From: Bacillota bacterium
Lineage (GTDB): Bacteria > Bacillota > Clostridia > Lachnospirales > Lachnospiraceae
Direction: 5' to 3'
DNA: 6,115 nucleotides
Assembly (NCBI GenBank): GCA_023409835.1
Contig: JAEYQV010000109.1
Location: 1-6,115, forward strand
The notes under the pieces are model-generated. The model did no database searches. It saw nothing but the letters and a program-made list of their open reading frames with translations, and was not told the DNA's origin. Below, in pieces: positions 5,967-6,115 of this stretch (the stretch's first letter is position 1; every line of letters starts with the position of its first letter). The position numbers and the translations under genes are program-made.

Positions 5967-6115
5967 TCGAATCCTCTCCTTTTCTTGTAATCAGTAAACT
6001 CCGGCTGCAGTTATCACAGATGAGGTCTCCGGACTCCATAGGCAGAGGGGATTGCTTTCCCACTGTAGCCAAGCTACCATAAGAATAATACATACAACAG
6101 GAAATGTATAGGTAA
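5944..6115 (-). CDS. 3' end of an unidentified gene with a Cys-containing C-terminus (5' end outside window)
   Basis: A minus-strand frame is open from the window edge for 56 codons and stops at TGA 5946-5944, overlapping the acetyltransferase start by 23 bases. The visible tail carries a Cys pair (C6-C7), then YYSYGSLATVGKQSPLPMES, then a CxxC pair (CDNC, C33-C36), and ends in a charged, Asn-rich tail (GEDSNDPNNER). The spacing of two Cys pairs about 26 residues apart would suit a zinc ribbon or similar metal knuckle, but this is inference. In-frame Met codons at M8 and M26 have no Shine-Dalgarno sequence, so the gene most likely starts beyond the window. The RBS of the acetyltransferase lies within this frame, the usual pattern for coupled genes in an operon. 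I do not recognise the family; the frame could be a chance open stretch, but its mixed, protein-like composition argues for a real gene. Confidence 0.55.
   Translation of the reverse strand, partial: YLYISCCMYYSYGSLATVGKQSPLPMESGDLICDNCSRSLLITRKGEDSNDPNNER
5973..5981 (-). promoter_or_regulatory. Ribosome binding site of the GNAT gene
   Basis: On the minus strand AAGGAGAGG lies 6 bases before the ATG at 5966-5964. It sits inside the coding sequence of the overlapping upstream frame and decides the start codon. Confidence 0.75.

Overview
The window looks like chromosomal DNA of a low-to-moderate G+C Firmicute, most likely a Clostridia/Lachnospiraceae-type anaerobe. The reasons are strong AAGGAGG-type ribosome binding sites, TTGNNN-17-TATNNT sigma-A style promoters, a CotH-kinase protein with a C-terminal beta repeat as found in clostridial surface proteins, and an ABC-2 transporter of clostridial style. 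The organism is inferred from style only; there is no rRNA or other marker gene.

Layout, left to right. (1) Bases 1-1071 (+) are the 3' part of a CotH-like secreted or surface kinase-fold protein whose start lies outside the window; a hairpin follows it. (2) Bases 1072-1341 carry no gene. They hold that hairpin, a good extended -10 promoter, and two interlocking inverted repeats around the promoter. (3) Bases 1342-3029 (+) are a two-gene ABC exporter operon (ATPase, then ABC-2 permease) coupled by an ATGA overlap. (4) Bases 3030-3196 are a spacer with a hairpin and a well-formed promoter. (5) Bases 3197-4903 (+) are a full-length SulP-family anion transporter with a C-terminal STAS domain, apparently a single-gene transcription unit. 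(6) Bases 4904-5072 separate convergent genes and hold a long, near-perfect GC-rich hairpin. (7) Bases 5073-5966 (-) are a tandem-GNAT acetyltransferase. Its 5' end overlaps by 23 bases the 3' end of a further minus-strand reading frame (5944-6115) that runs off the right edge and ends in a Cys-rich segment.

The genes do not form one obvious pathway: a cell-surface protein, an exporter of unknown substrate, an anion transporter and a small-molecule or protein acetyltransferase. I see no mobile element, CRISPR array, tRNA, rRNA or defence system. Most of the window is ordinary housekeeping or accessory content. The points most worth a second look are the interlocking inverted repeats upstream of the ABC operon, the unidentified Cys-containing gene overlapping the acetyltransferase start, and residue-level deviations in the ABC ATPase Q-loop and the SulP STAS/ion-coupling sites.
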